From assembly GCA_017311315.1 (NCBI GenBank), contig CM029638.1, forward strand, positions 11,032,368-11,096,367: a stretch of DNA of 64,000 nucleotides. The letters run 5' to 3'. The position numbers were made by a program, and so were the translations under genes. The notes beneath the pieces were generated by a model, which had not been told where the DNA came from, made no database searches, and saw only the letters and a list, made by a program, of their open reading frames with translations. Shown here one piece after another: positions 23,856-34,283 of this stretch (position 1 is its first letter; each line of letters starts with the position of its first letter). This stretch comes from Dendrocalamus latiflorus (lineage: Eukaryota > Streptophyta > Magnoliopsida > Poales > Poaceae).

Positions 23856-25029
23856 TGTAACACCTTGGAAAAATGTAAATTGAATTGTGAAGCTTTTGAT
23901 TTATTTTGCAATAAATTTTATTTGAATTTGGAGTTTATGGGATTTTCTTGAAAAATTTGATGAAGGTTCCAAAAGTTGGAGGAGAAATAAACATGTTTAA
24001 ATATGAGAGAATTAAAAATCTGAAAAGATGATCCACCAAATAAAAAGGGAAAAGCAAAAAGAAAAAGGAAGAGGATGAGACCAGGCCGGTCATCACCCCG
24101 GCCCAGCCCCGCCTCTCCCCTTCGGCCTCAGCGCGCTTGCGCCCGCGGCCCAATCGGACGCACCCGAGCGGCCCAGCCCAGTTTCTCCCTCTGCCGAGCG
24201 GGCCCCGCTCCCTCGCGCCCTCTCTCTCTGGCTGGCGGGACCGAGCCGTCAGCGCCTTCCTCTTCCTCCCTTCTCTTCCCGAGCGCGCCCGGACCCCCAC
24301 CTCCCCAACCCTCTCTCCGCGCGGCTCTGGTCAAAAGCCGAGTAACACGGCCGCGGGGATCCAGCTGAGCAGCAGAGCAAGGATGACGCGTGTGCACCGC
24401 CCAAATCTCCCTGCCATACCCCCGTAGCCCACTGCCGCCGCTGACATCGCCGTCGTCCCCGATCTGCGCCGGGCTACCCCCTACTGTTTCGCCTCGTTTT
24501 CTCGCCTCGCTACACCCGACCTCATCACGCGCACGGCGCTAGACCCTCTGCCCTTCAGCATGCGCACGGCATAGCGGCATTATGCCAAACCCCCCGCGAA
24601 TCCCTGGCTCTGCCACCGCCTCCTGACATTGCCAGCATGCCGCACGGCCTCGCCAGCGGCCAGCCCCACCCCGTTGAAAGCATCTAGGCCCCTAAAAATG
24701 TTAGTTTTGGTAATTAATGAATTTATGTGAATATGGGACTAATGTGTGCATTAAGTGTTTGAAAGGATAAGTTCAAATGGCAAAGAAAGAGACTCACAAA
24801 ATTTCCCATGAAGATTCAAGATCTCTAGGGCGACAAGGTAAATAGTTTAGGTATCTATTTTGTTTTACCGGTCTTGGAGTTAGGTTGGAAGACCGGATTA
24901 TAGGATAGACGCCGTACTATTAAGAGGGATCATGGTGATTGCTTGATTATGTTCAAATGTGCCCTTTGGATCAATTTAGGATCATGCATGCACTTAGAAA
25001 TTAAAATTAAATCAAATCTGTGCATTGTC

Positions 25030-25555
25030 AGAAAATCCGGTAGTTCCGGCGTGTATTGGGCGGAACTACCGCAGGTCCGGTAGTACCGGGCGCCCGGGCG
25101 GAACGTTTTTTCCAGAGAGCGCCCGGACTAAGACTTAGTCTCTCGGAAAACGGTAGTACCGCGGTTTGACCTGCGGAACTACCGGACTGCCGGTAGTACC
25201 GGGCACTCGAGCGGAACTTTATTTCCAGAGAGCGCCCGGACTTTAACTTAGCCTCTCGGAAAACGGAAGTACTGCGGTTTTACCTGCGGAACTACCGCAT
25301 GTGCGGAAGTTCCGGACGTCCGAGCGGAACGTTTTTTCCAGAGAGCGCCGAGAATAAGACTTAGTCTCGTTGAGATCGGAAGTACCGGGCTTGGGGCGGA
25401 ACTTCCGGATGTCCGGAAGTACCGCGGTTTTAACGGCGGTAGTACCGCACTCATTGACCAACGGTTACTTCTGACTCTCTGACATAGCCGTTCTGACCGG
25501 TCAGCTAGGGTCCGGTAGTACCGCGGTTTTGCCTGCGGTAGTACCGGATTTCCTG
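25030..25555 (+). repeat. Array of CGG-N5-CCG motifs in the 5' LTR
   Basis: About fifteen copies of variants such as CGGTAGTACCG, CGGAACTACCG, CGGAAGTACCG and CGGTAGTTCCG occur in 525 bp, in both orientations and ending 50 bp before the TATA box. CGG and CCG are half-sites of an inverted repeat with a 5-bp spacer. The 3' LTR has the same array (34640-35160). Known for the lineage: repeated palindromic motifs and CpG-rich LTRs. The binding factor, if any, is unknown. Confidence 0.85.
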
Positions 25556-25602
25556 TTTTTTTAGGATTGTTTATTGTAACGGCTATTTGAGGTTGGTGAG
25601 GG

Positions 25603-25610
25603 TATAAATA
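25603..25610 (+). promoter_or_regulatory. TATA box of the Sirevirus LTR
   Basis: TATAAATA directly downstream of the CGG-N5-CCG array; copied at 35212-35219 in the 3' LTR. Confidence 0.75.
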
Positions 25611-26300
25611 CACCCCCACCAGAACTTGGACAGGTTGTTGAACATCCATTGAATACATTTGAGCCTAGAGCAACCTCTCACACCTCATTCACTCTCTTGT
25701 GCATTCATTTGAGGTAGTTGACCCAAAATTCAAGTGCATTGCATTCTAGTTGATCCATTGAGCACTTGAGTGAGATCAAGCCGCAGTGGTCTATTCTCTT
25801 GGTGCTTGCCGGCACCTAGACGGCTTGGCGGAGCTTCGGTGATCTTCTCAAGAAGATTGTGAGAAGGCCCGGAAGATTGTGAAGGCTTGGAGCTCGCCTA
25901 CCCGGAGAGGGAAAGGGCATCCAATAGTGATCGAGGTGCTTAGGCTCATTCGTGGAGCCGGTCCGATTCGTTCGGGCTTACCTCAACGTGGACTAGGGGA
26001 GACCGGCAAGTCTTCGATCACCACGGTAAAAAGTAATCGTGTCAAATTGTGGTTTGCTCTCTTGTGATCATATTCTTCCAAGCAACGCTCTTTATTCATA
26101 TCATTTGATTGCTTGCTTAGTTAGAGTAGCAATTGTTGTTCTCTACCTTTCGTTATTGCTCTTAGTCGATTACTTGTGCTAGTGTTAGTGTTATCTTGCT
26201 CTATCAATCCATCAAGTTTAAAATTGCTAATTAGAATTAGACGAAAATTTTAAAACCTCATATTCACCCCCCCTCTAGTCGGCCTTCTCGATCTTACAAG

Positions 26301-26312
26301 TGGTATCAGAGC
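26301..26312 (+). other. Primer binding site (initiator Met tRNA)
   Basis: TGGTATCAGAGC two bases after the LTR end. It is complementary to the 3' end of plant initiator methionine tRNA. Confidence 0.92.
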
Positions 26313-26354
26313 TTGGTCTCTCAAATTTAGACTTAACCGTCTAGGGAGAAAAGG

Positions 26355-28286
26355 ATGGCTAGTGAGGGTATAGCAATAGGAAAGGCACCTCTATTTGATG
26401 GCTCAAATTATGCTTATTGGAAAATTAGAATGTCTATTTATTTAAAGGCCATGAGTCCTCAAATTTGGAAAGTCGTAAATGAGGGTTACGTTATGGCTCT
26501 TGATCCGGATCTCCCAACGGATCAAGACGGGCGTAATGCTCATTTAGACGCCCAAGCTATGAATGCTCTATTTGGAGCCTTGAACGCGGATGAGTTCAAT
26601 AGGGTGAGCAATCTTGAGACGGCTCATGCTATTTGGACTACCCTTTCGAAAAAACACGAAGGGACATCCACGGTCAAGGAGGCCAAATTGCATCGGCTTA
26701 GGATCAAATATGAGACATTCACAATGTTGCCCCATGAAGACATTAATGAGATGCACTCAAGGCTCAACAACATTGTGAATGAGCTTAAGGGCCTTGGAAC
26801 TAATCTTTCCGATCTTGATATTGTTCGAAAGATGCTTAGGGCCTTGCCGGAGAAATATGAAGTGTTGGTGACTCTCTTCCTCAACTCACCGGAGTTGGCA
26901 AGAATGACACCAACGCAATTGTTGGGCAACCTCATCACCAACGAGCTATACAAGAAAGACAAGGAAGAGCTCTTGGAGCAATCCTCTTCCAAGAATAAGA
27001 AGATCACCGCTTTCAAAGCTAAAGCGGTAATGAGTGAAGAATCCGGAGAAGATGATGAGGAGGACTCCGAAGAAGAATTTGCGCTTCTAGTAAGAAGAAT
27101 GAAGAAGTTCATGAGAAGACGCCCATTTCGGAGTACAAGCCATGAGAAGACCAAGAAATGACATTCTTCCTCCAACAAGAAGTTTAGCAACATTCGTTGC
27201 TATGTATGTGATGAGAAGGGGCACATTGCCTCTCAATGTCCAACAAATAAGGATGACAAGGAGAAGTCATCAAAGAAGAAGAACTACAACGGCAAGAAGA
27301 AGCTTTTCAAGAAGCTTCACAAGGATGGCAAAAATGAAGCCCATATTGGTGAGTGGAACTCCGAAGAGGAGTATTCGGACTCCGACTCAAGCGAGGACGA
27401 ATCTCCCAAGAAGAAAGAGCTTGTGGGCATTGCAATCAAGGAGGCTCCATCACTATTCTCCACTCCTACATGCCTTATGGCTAAAGGAGAAAAGGTAAAC
27501 TTGCTTGATGATGATGAGCCTTCATATGATGACTTGATGAATATGCTAGTTGAATTGAATGAATTTCTTGGAAAAGAAAAATCAAAGTTTAAGGTCTTAA
27601 AGAGAGAACACTCCTCTCTCAAAGACTCTTATGAGGAGCTAAAGGAAGCTCATGATTTGCTTCTCCAAGAAAGTCACAAATCTAGTACTAGCATTGGAGT
27701 TACTTGCAATATCTTGAATGAAATGTCTAGTATAGAAATTCCAAAGTCTAGCATATCTACTTGTTGTGATGATCTACTTGCCATACCTTGTTCATCAAGT
27801 GTAGATTCTAGAGATGCTCTAAATCTTGTTCATGATGATATCATTGCTAATGAAAACAAAAATTTAAAAGAACAAGTGCTAAAATTAAACAAAAGCTTAG
27901 AGAGAGCTTACAAGGGAAAGGAAACCCTTGATAAGTTACTAAGCGATCAAAGATGCTCTTTCAACAAAGAGGGACTTGGATATGTCCCCCAAAAGGGTAA
28001 AAAGCCGGTATACAAGCCTCCAAGGTTTGTAAAGGAAAATGGTAAGTATTGCACAAAATGCCGGTGTATTGGACATATGCCAAGTGATTGCTCTAAGAAT
28101 AACATGCATTCCATTGGTTTATATGATTCTTGTTATATGCTTAGAAAATCCACAAATGGAAATGTTATTGCTCATTTCATTGGCACCTCAATTTTGGGTG
28201 CTAAAAAGAAATCCATTTGGGTACCCAAGACCTTGGTCACTAACCTCCAAGGACCCAAACAAATTTGGGTACCTAAAAAAACTTGA
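26355..28286 (+). pseudogene. Sirevirus gag with a premature TGA
   Basis: Gag capsid protein. The ATG at 26355 opens a frame with LFDGSNYAYWKIRMSIYLKA and UBN2-type Gag sequence to about residue 230, then an acidic stretch. TGA at 27159-27161 stops it. The same frame continues with the CCHC knuckle CYVCDEKGHIASQC (about 27200), a long charged coiled-coil-like part and a second CxxC-type cluster (CTKCRCIGHMPSDC, about 28050), and ends at 28286. The stop lies where related proteins have Trp (KTKK-stop-HSS), fitting one TGG to TGA change. Gag here is long, as usual for Sireviruses. Pol follows in another frame. Confidence 0.88.
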
Positions 28287-28299
28287 TCTTCTTTTGTAG

Positions 28300-31200
28300 G
28301 TGAACTACAAAATCGGTGGAAGGCATTGGGTGTTGGATAGCGGTTGCACTCAACATATGACCGGAGACCGGAAGATGTTCACCACATTTGAGAATGGAAG
28401 CAATGACAAAATCACATTTGGAGATAATAGCAAAGGAAAGGTATTAGGATTGGGTAAAATCGCTATCTCAAACGACCTTTCCATTTCTAATGTATCATTA
28501 GTTGAATCATTAAATTTCAACTTTCTATCCGTTGCTCAAATATGTGATCTAGGCTTAACATGCTCTTTCTCAAAAGAAAATGTTGTAATCTCAAAAGATA
28601 ATAATAATGAACTAGTCTTCAAAGGCTTTAGATTTGGGAATCTCTATTTGGTAGATTTTTCTTCAAATGAGTCTTGTTTGAAAACTTGTTTAATTGCAAA
28701 AACTTCTTTGGGTTGGTTGTGGCATAGAAGGCTAGGTCATGTGGGAATGATTCAACTTAAAAAACTTTTTAAGCATGACTTAGTGGTTGGCTTGAAGGAT
28801 GTAAAGTTTGAGAAAAATCGACTTTGTAGTGCTTGTCAAGCCGGAAAACAAGTCGCTAATTCTCATCCTTCCAAAAGTATCATGTCAACCTCTAGGCCAT
28901 TAGCGCTCTTACATATGGATTTGTTCGGGCCAACAACCTATAAGAGCATTGGAGGTAATAGCTACTGTTTAGTCATTGTGGATGATTACTCTAGATATAC
29001 ATGGGTCTTCTTCCTAAATGACAAAAGTGAAACCTCCGGGATTTTCAAAAGTTTTTCAAAAAGGGCTCAAAATGAATTTGATTTTAAAATAAAGAAAATT
29101 AGGAGTGACAATGGTTCCGAGTTCAAAAATACAAAAGTTGAAGACTTTTGTGATGAACTTGGAATAAAACACGAACTTTCCACAACCTACACTCCGGAGC
29201 AAAATGGAGTTGTAGAGAGGAAAAATCGAACATTGATTGAAATGGCTAGGACAATGCTTGATGAATATGATACTTCCGACAAGTTTTGGGCGGAAGCTAT
29301 TAACACCGCATGTCATGCCATAAATCGCCTCTACTTACATCGACTCTTGAAAAAAAGACTTCCTATGAGTTTCTTGTTGGAAGGAGACCGAACATCTCTT
29401 ACTTTAGAGTATTTGCTTGCAAATGCTATATTCTAAGAAAAGGTGTTCGGCTCTCAAAATTTCAAAGTCGATGTGATGAAGGCTTCCTTTTAGGGTATTC
29501 CTCAAATAGTAAAGCCTATAGGGTCTTTAATAAAAATTCGGGTTTAGTGGAAGAATCATGTGATGTTCAATTTGATGAAACTAACGGCTCTCAAGAAGAG
29601 CATGAGAACTTGGATGATGTAGGAGATGAAAGTCTTCGCAAGGCAATGGAGAACATGCAAATCGGAGACATCAAACCAAAAGAGGATCCAACATCACCAA
29701 GCTCATCTAGACAAGTGGAACCACCCTCTTCTTCCACAATAAACGATGTTCAAGTTATTGAAGATGAAGAAAAGGATCAACCGCAAAATATGTTCAAGAT
29801 TCACAATGCAATAGCCAAGGATCACCCAATTGACCAAATATTGGGTGACGTAAGTAAGGGTGTTCAAACTCGCTCTAGAGTAGCTTCATTTTGTGAACAC
29901 TATTCTTTTGTATCTTCACTTGAACCTAAGCGTGTAGAAGAAGCATTAGATGACCCGGATTGGATAAATGCTATGCATGAAGAGATGAATAACTTTGCCC
30001 AAAATGATGTTTGGACTTTGGTGGAGAGACCTAAGGAGCACAATGTCATTGGCACAAAATGGGTCTTCCGGAACAAACAAGATGAGAACGGAATTGTGGT
30101 AAGAAATAAAGTAAGGTTAGTAGCTCAAGGTTATACTCAAGTCGAGGGCTTAGATTATGATGAGACTTTTGCGCCCGTTGCTAGACTTGAATCAATTAGA
30201 ATCTTGCTTGCTTTTGCATCATGCTTTGACATTAAATTATTTCAAATGGATGTCAAAAGTGCATTTCTTAATGGTACAATTTCCGAATTAGTATATGTGG
30301 AACAACCCCCGGGATTTGAAGATGCAAAATACTCTAATCATGTGTATAGATTATCAAAGGCACTATATGGTTTAAAGCAAGCTCCTAGAGCTTGGTATGA
30401 GCGCCTTCGTAACTTTCTAGTATCAAAAGGCTTTAAAATTGGTAAAGTAGATACAACTCTATTCACAAAAATTATTGGAGATGATTTCTTTGTATGTCAA
30501 ATATATGTTGATGATATTATATTTGGTTCTACTAATCAAGACTTTTGCAAAGAATTTGGTGAGATGATGTCTAGGGAATTCGAGATGTCGATGATTGGTG
30601 AGCTAAGCTACTTCCTTGGACTTCAAATCAAACAACTTAAAGATGGGACGTTTATAAGCCAAACAAAGTATGTGAAGGATCTACTCAAAAGATTCGGAAT
30701 GGAAGAAGCCAAACCCATCAAAACACCCATGGCAACAAACGGGCATCTAGACCTCAACGAAGAAGGTAAGTTGGTAGATTTAAAGCTTTATAGACCCATG
30801 ATTGGTAGTTTGCTTTATCTTACCGCATCTAGGCCCGACATTATGTTTAGTGTATGCATGTGTGCACGTTTTCAAGCTTCTCCAAAAGAGTGCCATTTAG
30901 TGGCCGTCAAGAGGATTCTAAGATATTTAAAGCATTCCTCAAGCATAGGGCTTTGGTATCCCAAAGGTGCAAAATTTGAATTAATTGGATATTCGGATTC
31001 TGATTATGCGGGATGCAAAGTGGATAGAAAAAGCACCTCGGGTAGTTGCCAATTTCTAGGAAGATCTCTAGTGTGTTGGTCATCCAAGAAACAAAATTCC
31101 GTAGCACTTTCAACCGCCGAAGCCGAATATATTTCAGCGGGAAGTTGTTGTGCTCAATTACTTTGGATGAGGCAAACATTGTTGGATTATGGGATCAATT

Positions 31201-31457
31201 TTGATAAAATGCCTCTTTTATATGATAATGATAGTGCTATCAAAATATCCAATAATCCCGTTCAACACTCAAGAACCAAGCATATAGATATACGCCACCA
31301 TTTCTTGAGAGATCATGTGAGCAAGGGAGATATTGAGATTAGCCACATCCGAACCGAAAATCAACTAGCGGATATTTTCACCAAACCATTAGATGAAAGC
31401 CGCTTTTGCAAATTGAGGAATGAATTAAATGTCATAGACTACTCAAATGTAGCTTGA
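28300..31457 (+). pseudogene. Sirevirus pol (protease, integrase, RT, RNase H) with a frameshift
   Basis: Seen in order: protease WVLDSGCTQHMTG (about 28330), integrase zinc region WHRRLGHVGM, integrase core (MDLFGPTTY, RSDNGSEF, EQNGVVERKNR), then RT with QMDVKSAFLNG and YVDD at 30503-30514, and RNase H (YSDSDYAGC, STAEAEY). The frame of 28300 runs on falsely to 29436. Homology leaves it at the AAAAAAA run at about 29349-29355 and continues in the frame of 29310-31457, which fits one extra A. pol lies in the +1 frame relative to gag, with TAG just before GTGAACTAC at 28299. How the intact relative joins gag and pol is not shown here. Confidence 0.9.
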
Positions 31458-32504
31458 AATCTCACTTCATCTATTTCTGCTCATTTGTTGTGCTCATATG
31501 GACTTTTGTTGGTTTTTTCCCCTATTTTGGTCAAAAATTCGTTTAAATTCATAAAAATTAGTTTCAAAATATAGCATTAGCTCAATTGATGCATAATGAT
31601 CCTGAATGACTTTAGTTGGATGCAAAACTAGGGATCATTTGCAAAATTTCAAGTTCTAAATCTAAAATTCTGAAAAGTTCCAGAAAATCCGGAACTACCG
31701 CAGTTCATTGTGCGGTACTTCCGCACCTGACAGAAAAACCGGAACTACCGCAGTGTAATCCGCGGAACTTCCGGAATTTCTGTGACCACGGTACTACCGG
31801 CGTGTTACGCGCGGTACTACCGCGTTCTACGGGATTCAATGCGGTTTCCAAAAATCGCCAACTCCTCCAACCGTTACTCCGTACCCCTTTAACTCCTCTC
31901 TCTCTCATCTTCACTCCTCCCAAACCGCAGCCGCCCACTCCTCTCCTCTTCCTCTCCTCCAACCTCTCTCTCTCCCAAGATCCTACCTCCTCTTCCGATC
32001 TTTGAATCCGAGGAGAGTTCTTCGTTTTTGGGTGATTCCTTGCACTCCCAGGGTTCTCCTCCTTCAACTTCACAAGGTAAATCGGATCAAAATCCACTTT
32101 TTATCTTGTTCTTAGAACCCTAGGTAGAGTTTAGGTTAAAATTGAAATGTGATGATTTTTGCTGAAATTTTCTTGGGCAAAGTAGTTTATTTGGGGTATT
32201 AGAATGTTTATACAAACATGCACTGGATTCAATCCCAGAAATACCCCAAAAGATTCAATTTTTGTCATACCCTAGAAATGTCCAGAAAAACCGGAACTAC
32301 CGGTCGAAGTGGCCGGAACTTCCGGGGTCCCGGTAGTACCGCATGTTTAATGCCGGAACTACCGGATTTCCCGGAAGTACCGCAGTTTTGCCGCCGGTAC
32401 TTCCGTTTTTTTTCCTGAAACAGCAGAAATTCATTGCTTTCAATTTCAAACCTTCTTTCGCTTGCTCTACTTCTTACCTTGATTATCCTACTGTGTCATT
32501 GAAG
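31458..32504 (+). other. Sirevirus 3' internal region with CGG-N5-CCG motifs
   Basis: Non-coding. Two clusters of the LTR-type motif occur outside the LTR: 31685-31835 (about six copies, e.g. CGGAACTACCG, CGGTACTACCG) and 32290-32410 (about six more). Between them is C/T-rich sequence (31850-32080) that looks like a transcript leader. This may be an internal promoter for the open frame at 32505, since the same motif cluster precedes the LTR promoter. Confidence 0.6.
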
Positions 32505-33827
32505 ATGCCGAGGATGAAGAATGTCTCGCACAAGTCCTATGGGGGCACAGCTGGTCAATCCTCCTCGACTCCTGCATCTCAGTCAGCGGCGCACAAGGGC
32601 AAGGGTCCCGCCTCCGACCCTGAGAGTGACTCAGAGGATTCGCATGAGAGTGAATCTGAGGCCTCGCATGAGAGCGAGGAATATGCAGTCCCAGATGAGG
32701 AGATGCCTGAGGTAACTGCAGACCACGAAGTGGACCTCGACAAGATCACTAATGAAGATTATGCCATTCTTCGTCGCCGAAGTCAGTATGTACGCCCTCG
32801 AGACTCAATGAACCCCCAATTTCATTCAAAGTTTCAAGAGAAGGTGTACCAGGAGATGTATGGTCCAGCCCGAAAATTTGCTACACATAAGTATGTAGAC
32901 TGGGATCACTTGTCGCAGATCGACAAGTTCAGTGGTGCTTATCAGCTCTTCCAGCGAGCCGATATCCATCAACTTGTTGCATTCAAATGCAACTATATGG
33001 ACAACATGATCAGACAGTTCTATGCTACGCTGTACGTCTCTCCCAACTTTGAGCATCTGAGTTGGATGACAGGGACCCAGTTCATTGAGTGCACCAGGCA
33101 CGAGTTTGAGCTAGCACTTGGGACGGAAACCAGTGCTTATGAGAAGGTGTTCAGCAAGCGAGCTCTTCCTATTGCTGCATATTCAGAGTACTATGACCAA
33201 GTTGCTGAACGGACACTGGGGACGACAAATGGCTTACTTCCTATTCCCAGCCTTGTCAACAGGATCATCAACCACACCATTCTTCCCAAGAGTGGGAATT
33301 ATGATGCTATTCGTGGCCATGCGTGGAATGTAATTGATTACATTATGCGCGGACAAAAGTTTGATGTGGTGGATCTTATCATCAGGGGGATCGACGCCAA
33401 TAAGAATGACAAACAGAAAAGGATTAACTTTGCACCATTCATAATGGCGGTGATCATTAGGAAGACTGGATACCGAGGAGCACTCTGCACCCCGCACAAG
33501 CCATACAAGCCGCGTGCAGAGCCTCCTGTTCCTGCTCCTGTTCGCACCCGTGCTCAGGCTCAGCCTCAGCCTCAGCCTCAGCCTCAGCCTCAGCATCAGG
33601 CAGCTGCTGATCCTCCTCCCCAGGGCGAGGGCGACGTGTCGCTTTCCCAGATTTACTCTGCCATACTCAGGCTGGAGGAGCGCCAGGATGTCTTGATCTC
33701 CACTGTGTCTTCCCTTGGTGATCGCGTATCAGCCTTGGAGAGTGCAGTTCAGCCGCCTTCTCCAGTTCGTTATGGTCGTCGCACTCGTCGCCGTGGTCCT
33801 CCTTCTCCCAGTGCAGCTCAGGACTAG
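32505..33827 (+). CDS. Additional Sirevirus ORF downstream of pol, 440 aa
   Basis: An intact frame, sense to pol, in the place where some Sireviruses have an env-like gene. From the ATG at 32505 (MPRMKNVSHKSYGG): a Ser/Glu/Asp-rich acidic region (about 30-85), a globular core (about 90-320) with NPQFHSKFQEKVYQEM, FYATLYVSPNFEHLSWMTG and FELALG, which resembles the 'putative plant transposon protein' family, a (QP)n low-complexity linker (about 350-365), a heptad coiled coil (ILRLEERQDVLISTVSSLGD) and a basic tail (RYGRRTRRRG). I see no signal peptide or transmembrane helix, so an envelope role is not supported. The design suggests a nuclear or oligomeric nucleic-acid-binding protein. Function unknown. 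A longer in-frame start upstream (32343) is less likely. Confidence 0.8.
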   Translation: MPRMKNVSHKSYGGTAGQSSSTPASQSAAHKGKGPASDPESDSEDSHESESEASHESEEYAVPDEEMPEVTADHEVDLDKITNEDYAILRRRSQYVRPRDSMNPQFHSKFQEKVYQEMYGPARKFATHKYVDWDHLSQIDKFSGAYQLFQRADIHQLVAFKCNYMDNMIRQFYATLYVSPNFEHLSWMTGTQFIECTRHEFELALGTETSAYEKVFSKRALPIAAYSEYYDQVAERTLGTTNGLLPIPSLVNRIINHTILPKSGNYDAIRGHAWNVIDYIMRGQKFDVVDLIIRGIDANKNDKQKRINFAPFIMAVIIRKTGYRGALCTPHKPYKPRAEPPVPAPVRTRAQAQPQPQPQPQPQHQAAADPPPQGEGDVSLSQIYSAILRLEERQDVLISTVSSLGDRVSALESAVQPPSPVRYGRRTRRRGPPSPSAAQD

Positions 33828-33852
33828 CTCCTCTTTTTGGTATTTCGATGCC

Positions 33853-33868
33853 AAAGGGGGAGAAATAG
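33853..33868 (+). other. Upstream copy of the Sirevirus polypurine tract
   Basis: AAAGGGGGAGAAA just after the extra ORF stop. A further GGGGGAG occurs near 34111 and the functional-position copy at 34270-34283 (AAAAAGGGGGAGA). Multiple purine tracts before the 3' LTR are a known Sirevirus trait. Confidence 0.7.
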
Positions 33869-34283
33869 TTAGGAGAAGAAGTTTTAAGTCTTATCTATCG
33901 CTGTAATAATGTATGGTGAAATGAACCATGTAATGCTTATGGTGTGGTTTAAACTCTGTGGTCATTTAGTATTTTAATTTCTGATGCTTTGTAATGAACT
34001 ATGTCTTGTCCTTAATGCAATGCTTGTTTTACTTGTCTATTGCGTATCCTTATGAATGCTATGATGAAATCATGCCTATTAAATTCCTGCAAAATTTGAT
34101 GCACATGTTTAGGGGGAGCTCTTTCTTATTAGTTCCTAAAATGCAAAAATTCCCCATGTTCTAAAAATTGCTAAAATTTCAAAGTCCTTGTGATATACAT
34201 CTTGCAAATTAGAAGTATATCCAAATCTTAAATTCTTCTCATAAATTGCTCTTGTTGTCATCAATTAGCAAAAAGGGGGAGAT

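Larger units (their letters stand above)
24675..26298 (+). repeat. 5' LTR of the Sirevirus
   Basis: 1624 bp, TG...CA. It contains the CGG-N5-CCG array (25030-25555) upstream of a TATAAATA box at 25603-25610, which puts transcription start near 25630-25640. Confidence 0.93.

Noticed and set aside
32343..33827. Calling the extra Sirevirus ORF an envelope gene
   Set aside because: Position fits, but there is no signal peptide, transmembrane helix or glycoprotein-like pattern; it has an acidic region, coiled coil and basic tail.
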